A stretch of 64,000 nucleotides of DNA from Perilla frutescens (Eukaryota; Streptophyta; Magnoliopsida; Lamiales; Lamiaceae), in the NCBI GenBank assembly GCA_026008535.1, contig BRKX01000009.1, positions 63,027,720 through 63,091,719 on the forward strand, given 5' to 3'. How positions within the stretch are numbered: the stretch's first letter is position 1; every line of letters begins with the position of its first letter. Made by a program: the position numbers and the translations under genes. The notes under the pieces are model-generated. The model had not been told where the DNA came from. It saw nothing but the letters and a program-made list of their open reading frames with translations, and made no database searches. This document shows positions 47,938-59,700 of the stretch, piece after piece.

Positions 47938-48476
47938 CCCCTATAATGCATATTTTATTTATATTAGGATGTGAGTTTGGAATCATCCAATCACTTTGAA
48001 ATATACCTTTTATTTTTAGGGTTAGTTACAGTTTAACACTTAACGTACGTTCATTGGCGGAGCCACACAAGGCCCAGTGGGTGTATTGGGCCCTCCTAGA
48101 ATTTAAAAAAAACAATAGTATTATAGTAGTTTTTTTTTTTGAGGAAATATTATAGTAGTATTTTTTTTTCTCCTCCCCCAAAATAGTATTTTTGTGCAAA
48201 TATATAAATTTTTTAATTTATTTTTACATGCATACATGGAAACTTCCATACCAAAAGTAATGCCTGTTAAAATAGGCATGAAAATGAAATTTTGAGTTTA
48301 ATTTATATTACATACATATATATATAGCGTATATTATTATTGTATATTATTTTTGTTAAATGTATATATAAGCATGAAAATGAAATTTTATATTTAATGA
48401 TAACTTTGATATTTTTATATCTAAAATAATATTTAAATAAAAATTCGTTAAATTATATATAAAAGTAATATATATA

Positions 48477-48507
<31 letters not shown>

Positions 48508-49173
48508 ATATTATTTCTGCATCAGAGGAATGGAAGCATGTATATTTAATTGGTGTCAGTTTTCAAAAGTATTCGTGCTCCGTTCCCATTAGCGCGCTCT
48601 CTCTCTCTCTCTCTTCCAAGAAAAAATTTACTTGAAATGATGACTGATGAGAGAGAAAGCAACAAGACAATGTAAAAAAACATCCTAGATCCTTGTGCAC
48701 GTAACGCTAAGTAATCAAATAAAGAATGTACTAAAAAAACATCTTTGATCGATCTTTCGTCAACGGACATGTGTAACAAACAATGTGATTTGTTAGATTT
48801 CTCGATATATTTTATTTTTTAAAAATAAAAGATTATATAAAAAATATATTTTCTCAACAAAAAAATAAGAGAAAAATAACAAAAACAACCACATTTGTTA
48901 CACGTATTGCTAATGTAATTTATAGACCAAACATGTCATATTCAATTTACCAGAAAAATTAAAAATGCTTAATTTTATATAAATTAAAACATAATATAAT
49001 AATTGGTAAATTTAAACATGATATCTAATTTACAAAAAAGTGAAAACACGATAATTTATTTGATAATTAGCCTTTTATAAAATAAAATAAAATTGCAACA
49101 AAATATAAAGTAGTGCTGTAAAATTAAACAAAAATGATAAAAAAAAAAAGAATTAAAACTGTTAAATTGGGTT
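47938..49173. other. Spacer upstream of the deoxynucleoside kinase gene
   Basis: TE-like words (GGCGGAGCCACACAAGGCCC at about 48057; a related GGGGCGGATCCGTGGGGCTA lies further left at 47374), a (TA)n run at 48470-48500 and a CT run at 48597-48613. No gene is supported. Confidence 0.4.
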
Positions 49174-49180
49174 TATAAAA
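49174..49180 (+). promoter_or_regulatory. Likely TATA box of the deoxynucleoside kinase gene
   Basis: TATAAAA about 165 bp before the first in-frame ATG. C/A-rich DNA follows at the expected start-site distance (about 49205). Confidence 0.5.
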
Positions 49181-49328
49181 TCTCAAAAACCCTTCCAACG
49201 CCCAAATCCAAAAAGAACTCTTCTTCTCCAACACTACCCCCAACCGCCGACGTCCGTACGTTTCTTGAATTCTCTCACAGTTACATACAAATACATACAG
49301 AAATTTCCCGCTTCACTCTGTATGTGAG

Positions 49329-49394
49329 ATGTGCCATAGTCATGCAGAACCTGCTGCGCCGAAGCCCATCTGGCCCCACTATTTTATCCGCTAA
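49329..49394 (+). other. Upstream ORF overlapping the main start
   Basis: ATG at 49329 opens a 21-codon frame ending TAA at 49392, out of frame with and overlapping the main ATG at 49342. Just before it, ATGTGA at 49322-49327 is a start followed directly by a stop. If both are in the mRNA they could reduce initiation at 49342 and favour later in-frame ATGs. Confidence 0.45.
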
Positions 49395-52043
49395 CTCTCC
49401 TCTCTCTCTCCCCCTATCTCACTCTCTCGGCCTCTGCGGCGCCGCCGCCGCCGCAAAAAGCATGTCTTCTCCCACCTCCGCTCTCCGCTACCCTCACCCC
49501 CTGCACCGCCACCGCAACCCATTTTCTGCTTCCGCCGCCGCTCACAGCCTCGGGCTTGTGCGAATGGCCGCCTCCGGCTCCCGCCCCTTCACCTGCTCCA
49601 TTGATAACAGTGGGAATACGGCGCCGTTTAGGGCATGGGTGGGTTTTAAAGAGAGTAAATATGGTGGTAAGGGTGCGCCTTACAGGGCTTGGTTTGGTAC
49701 GTGCGCCGGCAATCCGGATAACGGCGGCGGAGATGTGTCGCCGGATAATGATGGGGAGAATGTGAGAAGGGTGCAGAGGAGGCAGAGGAGCGGCGCCGCC
49801 GTGGCGGGGAATCCGGATTTGCTGACAATACCTGGAGTCGGGCAGAGGAATTTGAGGAAGCTGGTGGAGAAGGGGTTTGAGGGCGTGGCGCAGCTCAAAC
49901 AGCTCTATAAAGATAAGGTATGGAGAATCATAACTACGTTGCTTTGTGTATGTGTGTGTTTATGAATTCTTGAAGATTACTAGTTATGTTGATCGAAAAT
50001 TTTCATATTGTTGTGTGATTTGTAATGTTAGCAGAAATTTGAGAAGGATAGTTGTTGAAGTATGTTCTTGTTTAATGGCTGGACAGTTGGTGTTGATATG
50101 CAGGATTAGTTTGAGGGTAATTGTTGGATGATGTTCTGGGCTGAGGTTGATTTGTTTTGAAAACGGTAATGTTACCTATGGTTAGCATGAGCAAGAATGT
50201 TTCGAATTTCGTTTCTGCGTTTGTGCTTTTCGAATTAGTATGTTTCTGGTTAGGTGTTAATTTTGTTAGTTTCTTGCAGCATTTTTTTAGATAACTAGCT
50301 TAAGAAATGACTTGGCAATCGAAGTTTTTCATATTACAGAAAAATATGTTAGATACTGGATTCGTCCGCTTGGCTTGGTTTTATTATGATCGACATGTGT
50401 AACTTTGGTGCAGTTTTTTGGGAAATCCAGTGAGAAAATGGTGGAATTCCTGCAGAGTTCCGTGGGTATCATACACAAGAACCATGCTGAAAGTATAACG
50501 ACATATATCAAGGAGAGTGTTGATGAAGAGCTGAAGGCGGGTGACGTGAGGCCAGCTCATAAGAAGCGGATCACTCTGTGTGTTGAAGGAAATATCAGTG
50601 TTGGAAAGACCACATTTTTGCAAAGAATAGCTAACGAAACACTCGAGCTTAGAGATCTTGTGGAGATCGTTCCTGAACCAATTGACAAGTGGCAGAATGT
50701 TGGTCCGGACCACTTCAACATATTGGATGCTTTTTATGCTGAGCCGGAGAGATATGCGTATACCTTCCAGAACTATGTATTTGTCACAAGAGTTATGCAG
50801 GAGAGGGAGTCATCAGGAGGCGTTAAGCCCCTCAGGCTGATGGAAAGGAGTGTTTTCAGTGATAGAATGGTAAGCATACAGAAAATATGCCACAGAATTT
50901 TATGATTCTTTTTTATGCAGAGGCAACTTGTATCTTCTATCACAGTGTTATACATCATAAGCTTACAAGAAAAGTGTCGTAGAATATGCTTTTTGGCATG
51001 TTTGTGTGGTTCAAGTTATGCATCTGGCAGTCCGCATCATTCGTTACGTCTTTAATGTTTTTCATTACCTGTTAATGCATTAAGGATGAATCTGCTATCT
51101 AAATGGAGAAAAAAATTTGAGCTTATTCAGTACTAAGAAGTTGGGCTATTTCCTCTTTACTGACATACATTATCTCTCTCCTCACATAAAGGTCTTTGTG
51201 AGAGCTGTTCATGAGGCAAAGTGGATGAATGAGATGGAGATCAGTATTTATGACTCGTGGTTTGATCCCGTTGTTTCAAGTTTGCCTGGTCTTATTCCCG
51301 ATGGATTTATCTACCTTAGAGCAACTCCTGACACCTGCCATAAGCGTATGATGATGCGTAAGAGATCGGAGGAGGGCGGAGTCTCTCTTGACTATCTGCA
51401 CGACTTGCATGAAAAGCACGAAAGCTGGCTTTTCCCGTTCCAGAGTGGAAATCATGGAGTACTGTCCGTAAGCAACCTACCCAATGATGTCGACTGGTCC
51501 TTACATCCCAAGATAAGGGACCGGGTGTTCTATTTGGACGGTGATCATATGCACTCGAGCATCCAAAAGGTATCATGCTTCATCTTCATCTGTTTTTAGC
51601 TTTGTCGTCTATAATCTTTCAACTTACCTTAATCTTGCAAATTGCAATGAGCAGATTCCTGCTTTGGTTCTTGACTGTGAGCCAGATATTGATTTTAACA
51701 GAGACGTTGAAGCAAAACGAGAGTATGTTAACACTCCCTGCTCTCTGCTCCAGATTTGAGTAAACATTGCATGATTGCTTCTTTTACTGTTGCATTTGTT
51801 GCTCTAATCCACATTCTACACTATCTCAGGTATGCTCGTCAAGTTGCTGAGTTCTTCGAATTTGTGAAGACTACGAAAGAAGTTTCTGGTTCTGATGTCG
51901 GAGGAGATGCTGCAAAGGGCAACCAGCGTCAGTTGTTGCTGCCTCATAACGGGAACTTGTGGATGCCGGGTACACAGCCCTTCCCTGATTCTGCTCTGGA
52001 GTCGATGGATTTAAGACGAGCCATGTCGATTATGCCTCAGTAG
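49342..52043 (+). CDS. dNK: Deoxyribonucleoside kinase (dNK family), organelle-type N-terminus
   Basis: Five exons: 49342-49917, 50414-50869, 51192-51569, 51655-51722 and 51830-52043. All are GT-AG and in phase, giving a predicted 563 residues. The enzyme phosphorylates deoxynucleosides in the salvage pathway. Seen: a P-loop (EGNISVGKTT, about residue 250), the DRS-type ERSVFSDR motif, and a LID-like RKRSEEGGVSLDYL with YDSWFDP before it. The first ~100 residues are Ser/Ala/Arg-rich and look like a plastid or mitochondrial transit peptide. Then come two short AP(F/Y)RAW repeats and a helix-hairpin-helix-like NPDLLTIPGVGQRNLRKLVE (about 157-176), which bacterial and animal dNKs lack. The first ATG in frame (MQNLLRRS) is used. 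Later Met codons (KSMSSPT, VRMAASG) are alternatives. Confidence 0.88.
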
Positions 52044-52424
52044 TGTGAGTTATTTTTCTAGCTGCTGTTAAATGCTAATGTGTCCAAATTGTTCATTTCT
52101 TCCTCTTGTAAAGTATTCGGTTGTTAGTTGTTGATTGTAGTTTTTTGCTTTTTTTTTTTGTGACTCAGTTTGCTCGTAAATCTGTTAAAGGTTGCTGTAA
52201 ATTTTGTGTCTTTGCCATTTTGCAAGTTGACTGTGTGCAGAATGTGATTGCAGTAACCAATTATCAGAAATATTGTTTTTATTTTTTAAATTTTGTTTTG
52301 AAGTTACATTTTTTTACTGAAAAACGTTTTAAGTATTAATAATATTGAAAAGCTAGTAAAAAAGACAAACGGCTCCATTTATTGGCTTCATATTCATTTG
52401 TAAATTGTTACAATCAAATTCCGG
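52044..52424 (+). other. dNK 3' flank
   Basis: T-rich sequence with TTTTTTTTTTG and AATAATATTGAAAAG near 52336. It probably contains the 3' UTR and polyadenylation region. Confidence 0.4.
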
Positions 52425-52700
52425 CTCTTGCGTTTTACTCCGTAATTCATTATCAAATTTATGACTTTAATAATATGTATTATAAAATACAAATTAATTA
52501 TAACATCAGCATTTATCAACAAAAACAAAATTAAAAAAATTGCAAAATTTAATTTTGAAATAATCAACCACAATAATGAATTATTAATTGAAAATTGTAA
52601 ATTAAATACTAAAAAATAATTATAAACTATAACTGGGTGAGGTGAATCTTAATAAACAATTATAAAATTAAACTAAATCACAAAAAGATTAAAAAAAATT
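52425..52700. repeat. Dispersed repeat, copy B
   Basis: Aligns by eye with 17757-18050 in the same orientation. No termini recognised. Confidence 0.5.
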
Positions 52701-52929
52701 TAATTTGAAAGGGCAACATGAAGTATACCACAAAAAGTGCAAGAGGAAATCTCATGTGATTAAATGGCTGTTTTTCGTCATTTGTTAATAGCCAAATTAA
52801 ACTAGTCAAATCTAGATACATTTTATTGGAAAGTATAAATAGGATATATATTAAAAAAAAAAAGAATTAACGGTTCTTGAGGGCCCCATAAATGGAATTT
52901 AAGCATCTGTAGCCCCAAACATTTGGGGT

Positions 52930-53514
52930 GGTCTCCTGTGAGACGGTCTAACGGGTTGTTTTCATTAGACGGGTCATAACCCGACCCGTTTTCCTAACTT
53001 CATATCTGGTGACACTTCAGTTCATAGTATGTGACACTTCAGTTTATGATTGGTGATACTTAGCTTCATCTCTCGTGGGCTTCACACAATAGTTAAAGAT
53101 ATTACTAAAAAATATTTCATATCTGGTGACACTTTCAGTTCACAATATGTGACACTTCAGTTCATGATTGGTGATACCTAGCTTCATATTCGGTGACACT
53201 TCATTGTTATTTGCTTTAATAATTCAACGTGATAGTTCGTTGTACATACTTGTTATGTTATTGATACTTCATGTTACAATTGATAAAACTTCACATAATA
53301 GTTAAAGATATTACTAAAAAAATATTAAAATTTATTAAGACTTATGCTGCTTCATATCCGGTGACACTTCAGTTCATAGTATGTGACACTTCCGTTTATG
53401 ATTGGTGATACTTAGCTTCATATTTGGTGACACTTCATTGTGACCCGAATCCGGGTCAGATCTTCATATCCGTCTAACGGTTTATGACCCGTTAGACAGT
53501 CTAACACAAGTCTT
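52930..53514. mobile_element. MITE with internal satellite-like repeats
   Basis: Left GTGAGACGGTCTAACGGGT and, on the other strand, right GTTAGACTGTCTAACGGGTC form the inverted ends, followed in both arms by GGGTCATAA. The interior has three copies of a roughly 75 bp block (TTCATATCTGGTGACACTTC ... GTGATACTTAGCTTCAT), two of them linked to ATAGTTAAAGATATTACTAA. Lies between the 3' ends of dNK and FANCM, which converge. Confidence 0.7.
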
Positions 53515-53745
53515 TGTCCAAACATTTTCCATCCACAATGTCAATTTGGTGTTTCGTTTCATCAATAATTTGTAAAAACAAAACTGCTTCAGAATGCATT
53601 TTCATATACAATTGACCTATTGTTTGTATTCACATTTCCTACAACTCTGGAAGGCCTATTCATTATAAATACATTTTAGCGCCAAGATATTCAATCGTAA
53701 ATACATGTAAACATTAACTTATTTTATACCTTCATAAAAAAAAAA

Positions 53746-56700
53746 TCAAATACCAAGATCAAAGGAAGGAGATTCGAGAAGCCCGAGATTTTGTTGAATG
53801 GGTTCAGATAAACCTGTTGTTTTCTGTGTTGGACACTCTAATTTGTGTTTGAGTAGCTTGGTAGCTTCTTCTTCTACTGCATCAAGATCAATACCTTCAT
53901 AAAACTGATCATCGTCGAAAATATCATGGCTTTCCTCCATCCTCTCTACATGCACGTGCATGGATGAGTTTTCACGCGCAGCTCCAGAGAGTAGCGAGAA
54001 CTCCTTGTCTAAATTAAGCATAGGTAGTGAGTGAGCTTGGTGGAAGCTCAACTTTCTTTTCCGTCTATCCAGTCTGCTCTCGTCCATCTCTGTGGGAACT
54101 GCATCACCAGCAAATTCGGAGTTCCTGGCAGTTGATTCAAAGCCAGTTTGAGGAGCATCACCATGTTTCGTTCCTATTGAGCTTCCACTTTCATCCATTC
54201 TACTGCTTTGAACCACAGAGTCAGGACTACAGTTTGTCGGGAAGCTGGGCAATCCTTGAAATGGAGATTGAGTGAGTAATGATCGCCTGCCATTGGATGT
54301 ATATAAGATCAAACTGCCACACCATTAGAAAAGAAAATGTGTGCATTCACACTATATCTGAGACGTGTAATGGAGTATTGAGCAGAAGGCTCAATTAATA
54401 ATTTATCGAGAGGATTTCATGCAACAGATGAAAAGTGGGAGATGATGGGCTTTTCGATAACCTGTAAATTGCCATCATGTCAGTCCTACTGCTGGCTGCT
54501 TGGGTATTAGATGATGTAGGATTTAGGCCGTCATCTATGAAGCTGTCCTCGTATGAACTACCTTCTTGCACATCTTCCTCATCATCGGATGCCAGAGCAT
54601 CAGATGATACCCTAAACAGTAGACAAACTTAAGTATGAGCAAGCAAACTGCTAAAACCAATTCAGAGAAACAGCAGGCAGGAATATGTGCTGTTTAAATT
54701 TGAACATCAGAAAGTGGACTTACTCTGCTTCCTCTTCAATATACGCTGCAGCATTTTTTGATTGCTTCTTCTCACCTGATGCCAAGAGTGGGGAGAGGGG
54801 GGCAGAAGAAATTTAGTTTTCACAAGAAGAAAGTTGATGTATCAATCCAAGTACTATTTAGAAACGTCCGTGAGCATGACTGTTCTGGGTCCTTAGAAAA
54901 CACCAGAAAGTTTATAATTGCTCATACTAGAGTATGACAAGTGTTCATATATGGTAATTCGCAGGTTCATTGATAAAAAGAAATTAGATGACCTTTGAGA
55001 CGCTTAGTTGATTTGTGATGGTCAACCCTCCTACAAGTTTTGAGTTTTTCACTTGGACCAGTTTGATTCCTGGATTGTGTTGAAATTTTCCTGTTGAGAT
55101 CTCCATGCTTACGCAGCCTACGGAACTTGCACTGCTGCTCAACTGTTTCAGGCTTGAAGCCAGAATCCAGAGGCCATTCTTTACTGCTGCTTGTGTTCGA
55201 GAGTTTAGTCAAAGGAGTTTGCATTTCTTTGGTGACAGGAATAGGTGATGAGCATGCTCCGCTGCTTGTGTTCAAGAGTTTAGACAAAGGAGTTTGCATT
55301 TCTTTGGTGACTGGAATAGATGATGAGCATGACCCAATTGCATCTGTCTTACAATGTAGTGCAGGTTTTTGAATGTCATTACCACTCAGATACAGGATAT
55401 CCATCTCATCGAAACTGCCATTTTTAAGTTCCTTCTTGTTATGTTCCCGAGAGTTTACGAAGCACTCAGTTTCCAAATTAGGGGATGTAACAAGAGCAGG
55501 ACCAGTGTAATCATCCCTGTTACCGTTCCATGTCCCTGTGTTCACAAGTGCAGGCATAGGCATTTATATTTGATACATCTATACTAGGAATGTTGTAACG
55601 AAAAGTGTTTATAAATAAACTAACCAGAATCATTTATAGGAGATTCTGGAACAACTCCACTTTTGATGAAATTAGTCAGCCTTGGACTAAGTTCAGAATC
55701 TTTATGATCATTGGCTGATTCATGAGCTGATGGCAACATCCTGCCATGCCCAACATCATGATCCTGGTCAGAGATATCCATTTCTTTCTGCATTCTGCTA
55801 GAAACTGAGTGAAGAATTTCCTCAGCCACAGAGAACTTCTCTTTTTCTGCACCGGGGTCATGTGGACAACTAAATTCATGTACGTTCTCAACTTCAGGGG
55901 ATCTTGGGTGCCAAGACTGGTTATCTATAGGTTGCAGAGGATTCTCTTCATGGTTTTTATAATCATGCATCAAATGATATGCAGAAGCCATATTGCTACC
56001 TTCTTTTAGTTTAGAACTCGATTCCAGAGGCAGTTGAGGTAATGATAAAACCAAGACATTTCCAACACTATCAACGGATACGAATTCTGAAGCAAAAAGA
56101 AAGGTATGGGACCAAGTTTTTGGTTTGTGTGTGTCTTCAATGTGCACATCTTTCACCATCTCATCAAGCTCTCCACCTGTTCCTTCAACTTCCTTTTTCA
56201 ATTTCTCTTCAGCAGGATCAGCATACCCCTCTGAAACTAGAGAAATTTCGAAACAAGAAAACCTTATGGAATTTTATATTGTTGTGGCATTTCCATATAG
56301 TAAAGACTCAATTCAAATCAAACAAGCATTGGATGATGAGATGTGCATTACAGCAGGTAGCATTGAACTAGAATGCTAAAAGAAAGTAACCAAATTACGT
56401 ATTGCCCAATGTGATCGTACCTGTTAAAGTTGCCCATATTTAAGTTGACTGAGACCAAAAAACTTATGGAAACATATTGATCATTGTAATTGGTATATAA
56501 CATGTCAAAGAAGCCATCCTGAGATAAAACTTAAATCATGCAGCAAATCATACAAGAGGAGGCATAGCAAACGTCCGCCCAAAAGAGGAATTATATAATC
56601 TGTAAAAGGGATGTTAACTAAAGTGTAGATTTGAAAGCGACCAACCCATGAAGATTTCAATGATGTGTCAATCTGGAAACTGGAAAGATGGGCTGTGCTT

Positions 56701-59700
56701 TTTTTTCTTTTTAAAATCTTGATAAATCAAAATATGCTAGATGAATCAAGCTGGATATTCAGACAGTAAAGACTTTCTCTTTTGCCAAATCCTTACCTTC
56801 TATTGCTTTGTCATGAGGCTCCACCACTGCAGCTCTCAAGCAAGGATCTGAATTATCATCATCCTGAATCAAGATAGTAATTGAAATAATTACAAAAGGA
56901 TAGCCAATTGTATATCAGTATAAAAATGAGTCCATTGCGAGCTAAAAAAACAAACCTCTGCTGAGGAATTGCTGTCATTAAAATATCTTAGGCCTTGCAA
57001 ATGTTGCATGGTATCTATTAGTATCCCTGTTCTAGATGAATGTAACACTTCATTTGCAGGGGATGGAAATGCCTGGAAGTGAGGAAAAGCAATAAGAGAT
57101 GGCCTCCAAGCATTTTCTTGAGCAGCGACAAAATACTTGGCAAGTAAATCTTTCTCAGCATTAGTTAATTTGTTTTTGAATGCAGGCACTGAGACAGATT
57201 CAGAATCTTTCACTTTCGATCCACGAGGAACATATTCTTCAATTGACATCTCAAGGCATTTCAATTCTGGTTTGAGATAATGGGGAACCTGCAATTACAC
57301 GTGCAAAAGATATAGACCTCGGTATCAGACATTTTTATTTAATTATTATCATGCTTGTGTCCGAAAATCACAATATAATATGCAAAAAAAGCATACCATC
57401 CTTGGACTGGGGTGGAACCTAAAGCTATCTACGCCACCATTTATCATGTGTTTCTTAACAGACCTGCTACTTGCTTGCTTTCGCATATAACCTTTCAATT
57501 CTGACCCTTCACATGCTAAAACTAGTGAGCTTGTTAAGGAAATTGCTTGTGAAAGGAATTTACCTCTTTTGTAGATTGTAGATAAGATGTAACAAGCAAT
57601 ATCTTCAAATAAATGAATACAAACAAGCTTCTCAGAGAGCCACTAATAGAAAGAAAAGGATATCAACTCGCCCTTCATGCTTCCTTCCAGTCCTCCCCAT
57701 GCGTTGAATCATTCTCAAAGGCGAGACATTAGCATCGAAGCAAATGACAAGATCAACTTCCATGATATCCAGACCTTCCTCACCAATTGAAGTTGCAACA
57801 ATGACATTATAGCCTCCTGTCCGAAATTTCTACAGAGACAAGTGAAATAAATAACTGAGGATGGAAGACCACAAATAGAAAAAGTATTACCTGCAAAACA
57901 GCTTGTTGAACTTTTTGTGATTGTCCTTTTGAAGTTTTTCCTGTAGAGAACAACAATAAAGTCAAAAGCTATTTACCAATTCCACAAATTTACCAAAGCA
58001 GTGGTCGTGGCTATTCTCTATGTTAGGTCTCTCCCTTTGTTGTCTAATAAGGGCTGTTCAAGAGATCTATCATGTAATCTCGCATGGATGTGTCAATTGC
58101 ATCTTCAGAAAGTCCTCTATCTCTATCATCCATGATCATGAAGCATTCTCCTAAAGACCATAACTTGAAACCAGCTAGAGTTTCCATTAGACCTTAGTAT
58201 TGGATATCTTCCCCACTCCAATATTTTTGTCCAACCACCAATGGAAAATTAAGATGGATACATCAAAGCTAGAGTGGATTTACTTCTTTGTTGCCCACAT
58301 TAGATTCAAAAGTACATATAATTATGCAAATCTTTGGTGTTGAAGTTATAAATCTCAATATGTCGGCAGGGATAGGTGTGACTGCAACACTTCTGACACA
58401 TTACCATAGGTTCCTGATTTATTCAGTCATGTCTTAAACAAAGATCTCCATGACCAAGGACTAAAGCAACTACTAACAGTTTTTAAAGTGCATCAATATG
58501 GAAGGCATAATAATAATGGTTAAGGAGAATTGATAAACGCACCAGAGCTTTGTCCAATGAACTCTGTAGCTTTAACTAATTCTCCAATGTTTGTGAGTGC
58601 ATCGAGTATGTCCCTGGAATTGAATCATTACAGTTAGCAATAATTTTTTCCAATATTTCTAGATTTAAAGAAATAGACAAAGATCAACATTACCTGACAC
58701 TACCTCGATAATTTGAAAAAATGATCACCCTGGAGTTTTTTGGATCTTTAGCTTCTGCACCAGAATTCCTAAACATAAATATGACTGCATTTTTTCCCAT
58801 GTATATCAAAATACTCAATTAAAGCAAAAGTCCAAGGAACACAGAGCTCAACCAAGCAATTCTTGGTGTATCATAGACAGCATTCAATCTATTGTAGTGT
58901 GCTGTCTGAATTCTGATATCACTAAAGGTTATAGGGAATGAACTAGCTGAACATAGGTTTTCCCATTGCCAGGATAATAGGGTAAGGAAGCAGGATACTA
59001 GTCCCTAGACTGGACATATTCAATTCATATACAGGGTCGAATTAAGCTGCATCCTTTCCTTTTTTATAACTTTATTATAACATGGAAAAAAATAAATATA
59101 TCTAATCATTCACCTAGACCATGTTTTCTCTAGCAGATTCCGAGTCCTCACTGTTAAGCATATAAGATAGGGAGCCCTAACTTAACCCAAAACCATGGTC
59201 AAAGGTGAAGGCCTGAAGGGTTGACCCCCCACTTATATACCCTTCCACACTTTCATGTGGAATCGATGTGGGATATCGTAACAATCCATCCCCCTTTCGA
59301 ACCGGACATCCGTGGACAGCACACTCCGCATGGCCATCATGCCAAGGCAAACCATGCCAAGGCCAACCACCGGGTAGCCCCTTTCCGCAACCAGTCCGGA
59401 TCCGGCAAGTTGGACCAAATTGTTAAGCATATAAGATAGGGAGCCCTAACTTAACCCAAAACCATGGTCAAAGGTGAAGGGTTGACCCCCACTTATATAC
59501 CCTTCCACACTTTCACGTGGAATCGATGCGGGATATCATAACACTCACTATCTGACCTTGAGACATCAAAAATATCACAATTTTAAGGAGTAGGATTAAA
59601 GGTGATAAAGGTAACAAACAAATCAGTTCACTATAAAAGCAAAGATACTTTCTGGGGTCATGACATGTTTCCATCTTCATCTAATTTCTCCAATTGTTCA

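Noticed and set aside
52995..53440. CRISPR-like array of spaced repeats
   Set aside because: The repeats are of uneven length and spacing, diverged, lie within a plant MITE and occur in a plant genome.
57664..57685. GT or GC donors (GTTGAT, GCGAGT) at the end of the FANCM motif VI exon
   Set aside because: Neither keeps the reading frame with any nearby AG acceptor. The AT-AC pair does, with all U12 signals present.
58768..58775. Acceptor TTTAG for the FANCM exon ending at 58694
   Set aside because: It puts the exon out of frame with the previous one. The GCAG acceptor at 58755 gives HFKAKDPKNSRV in frame.
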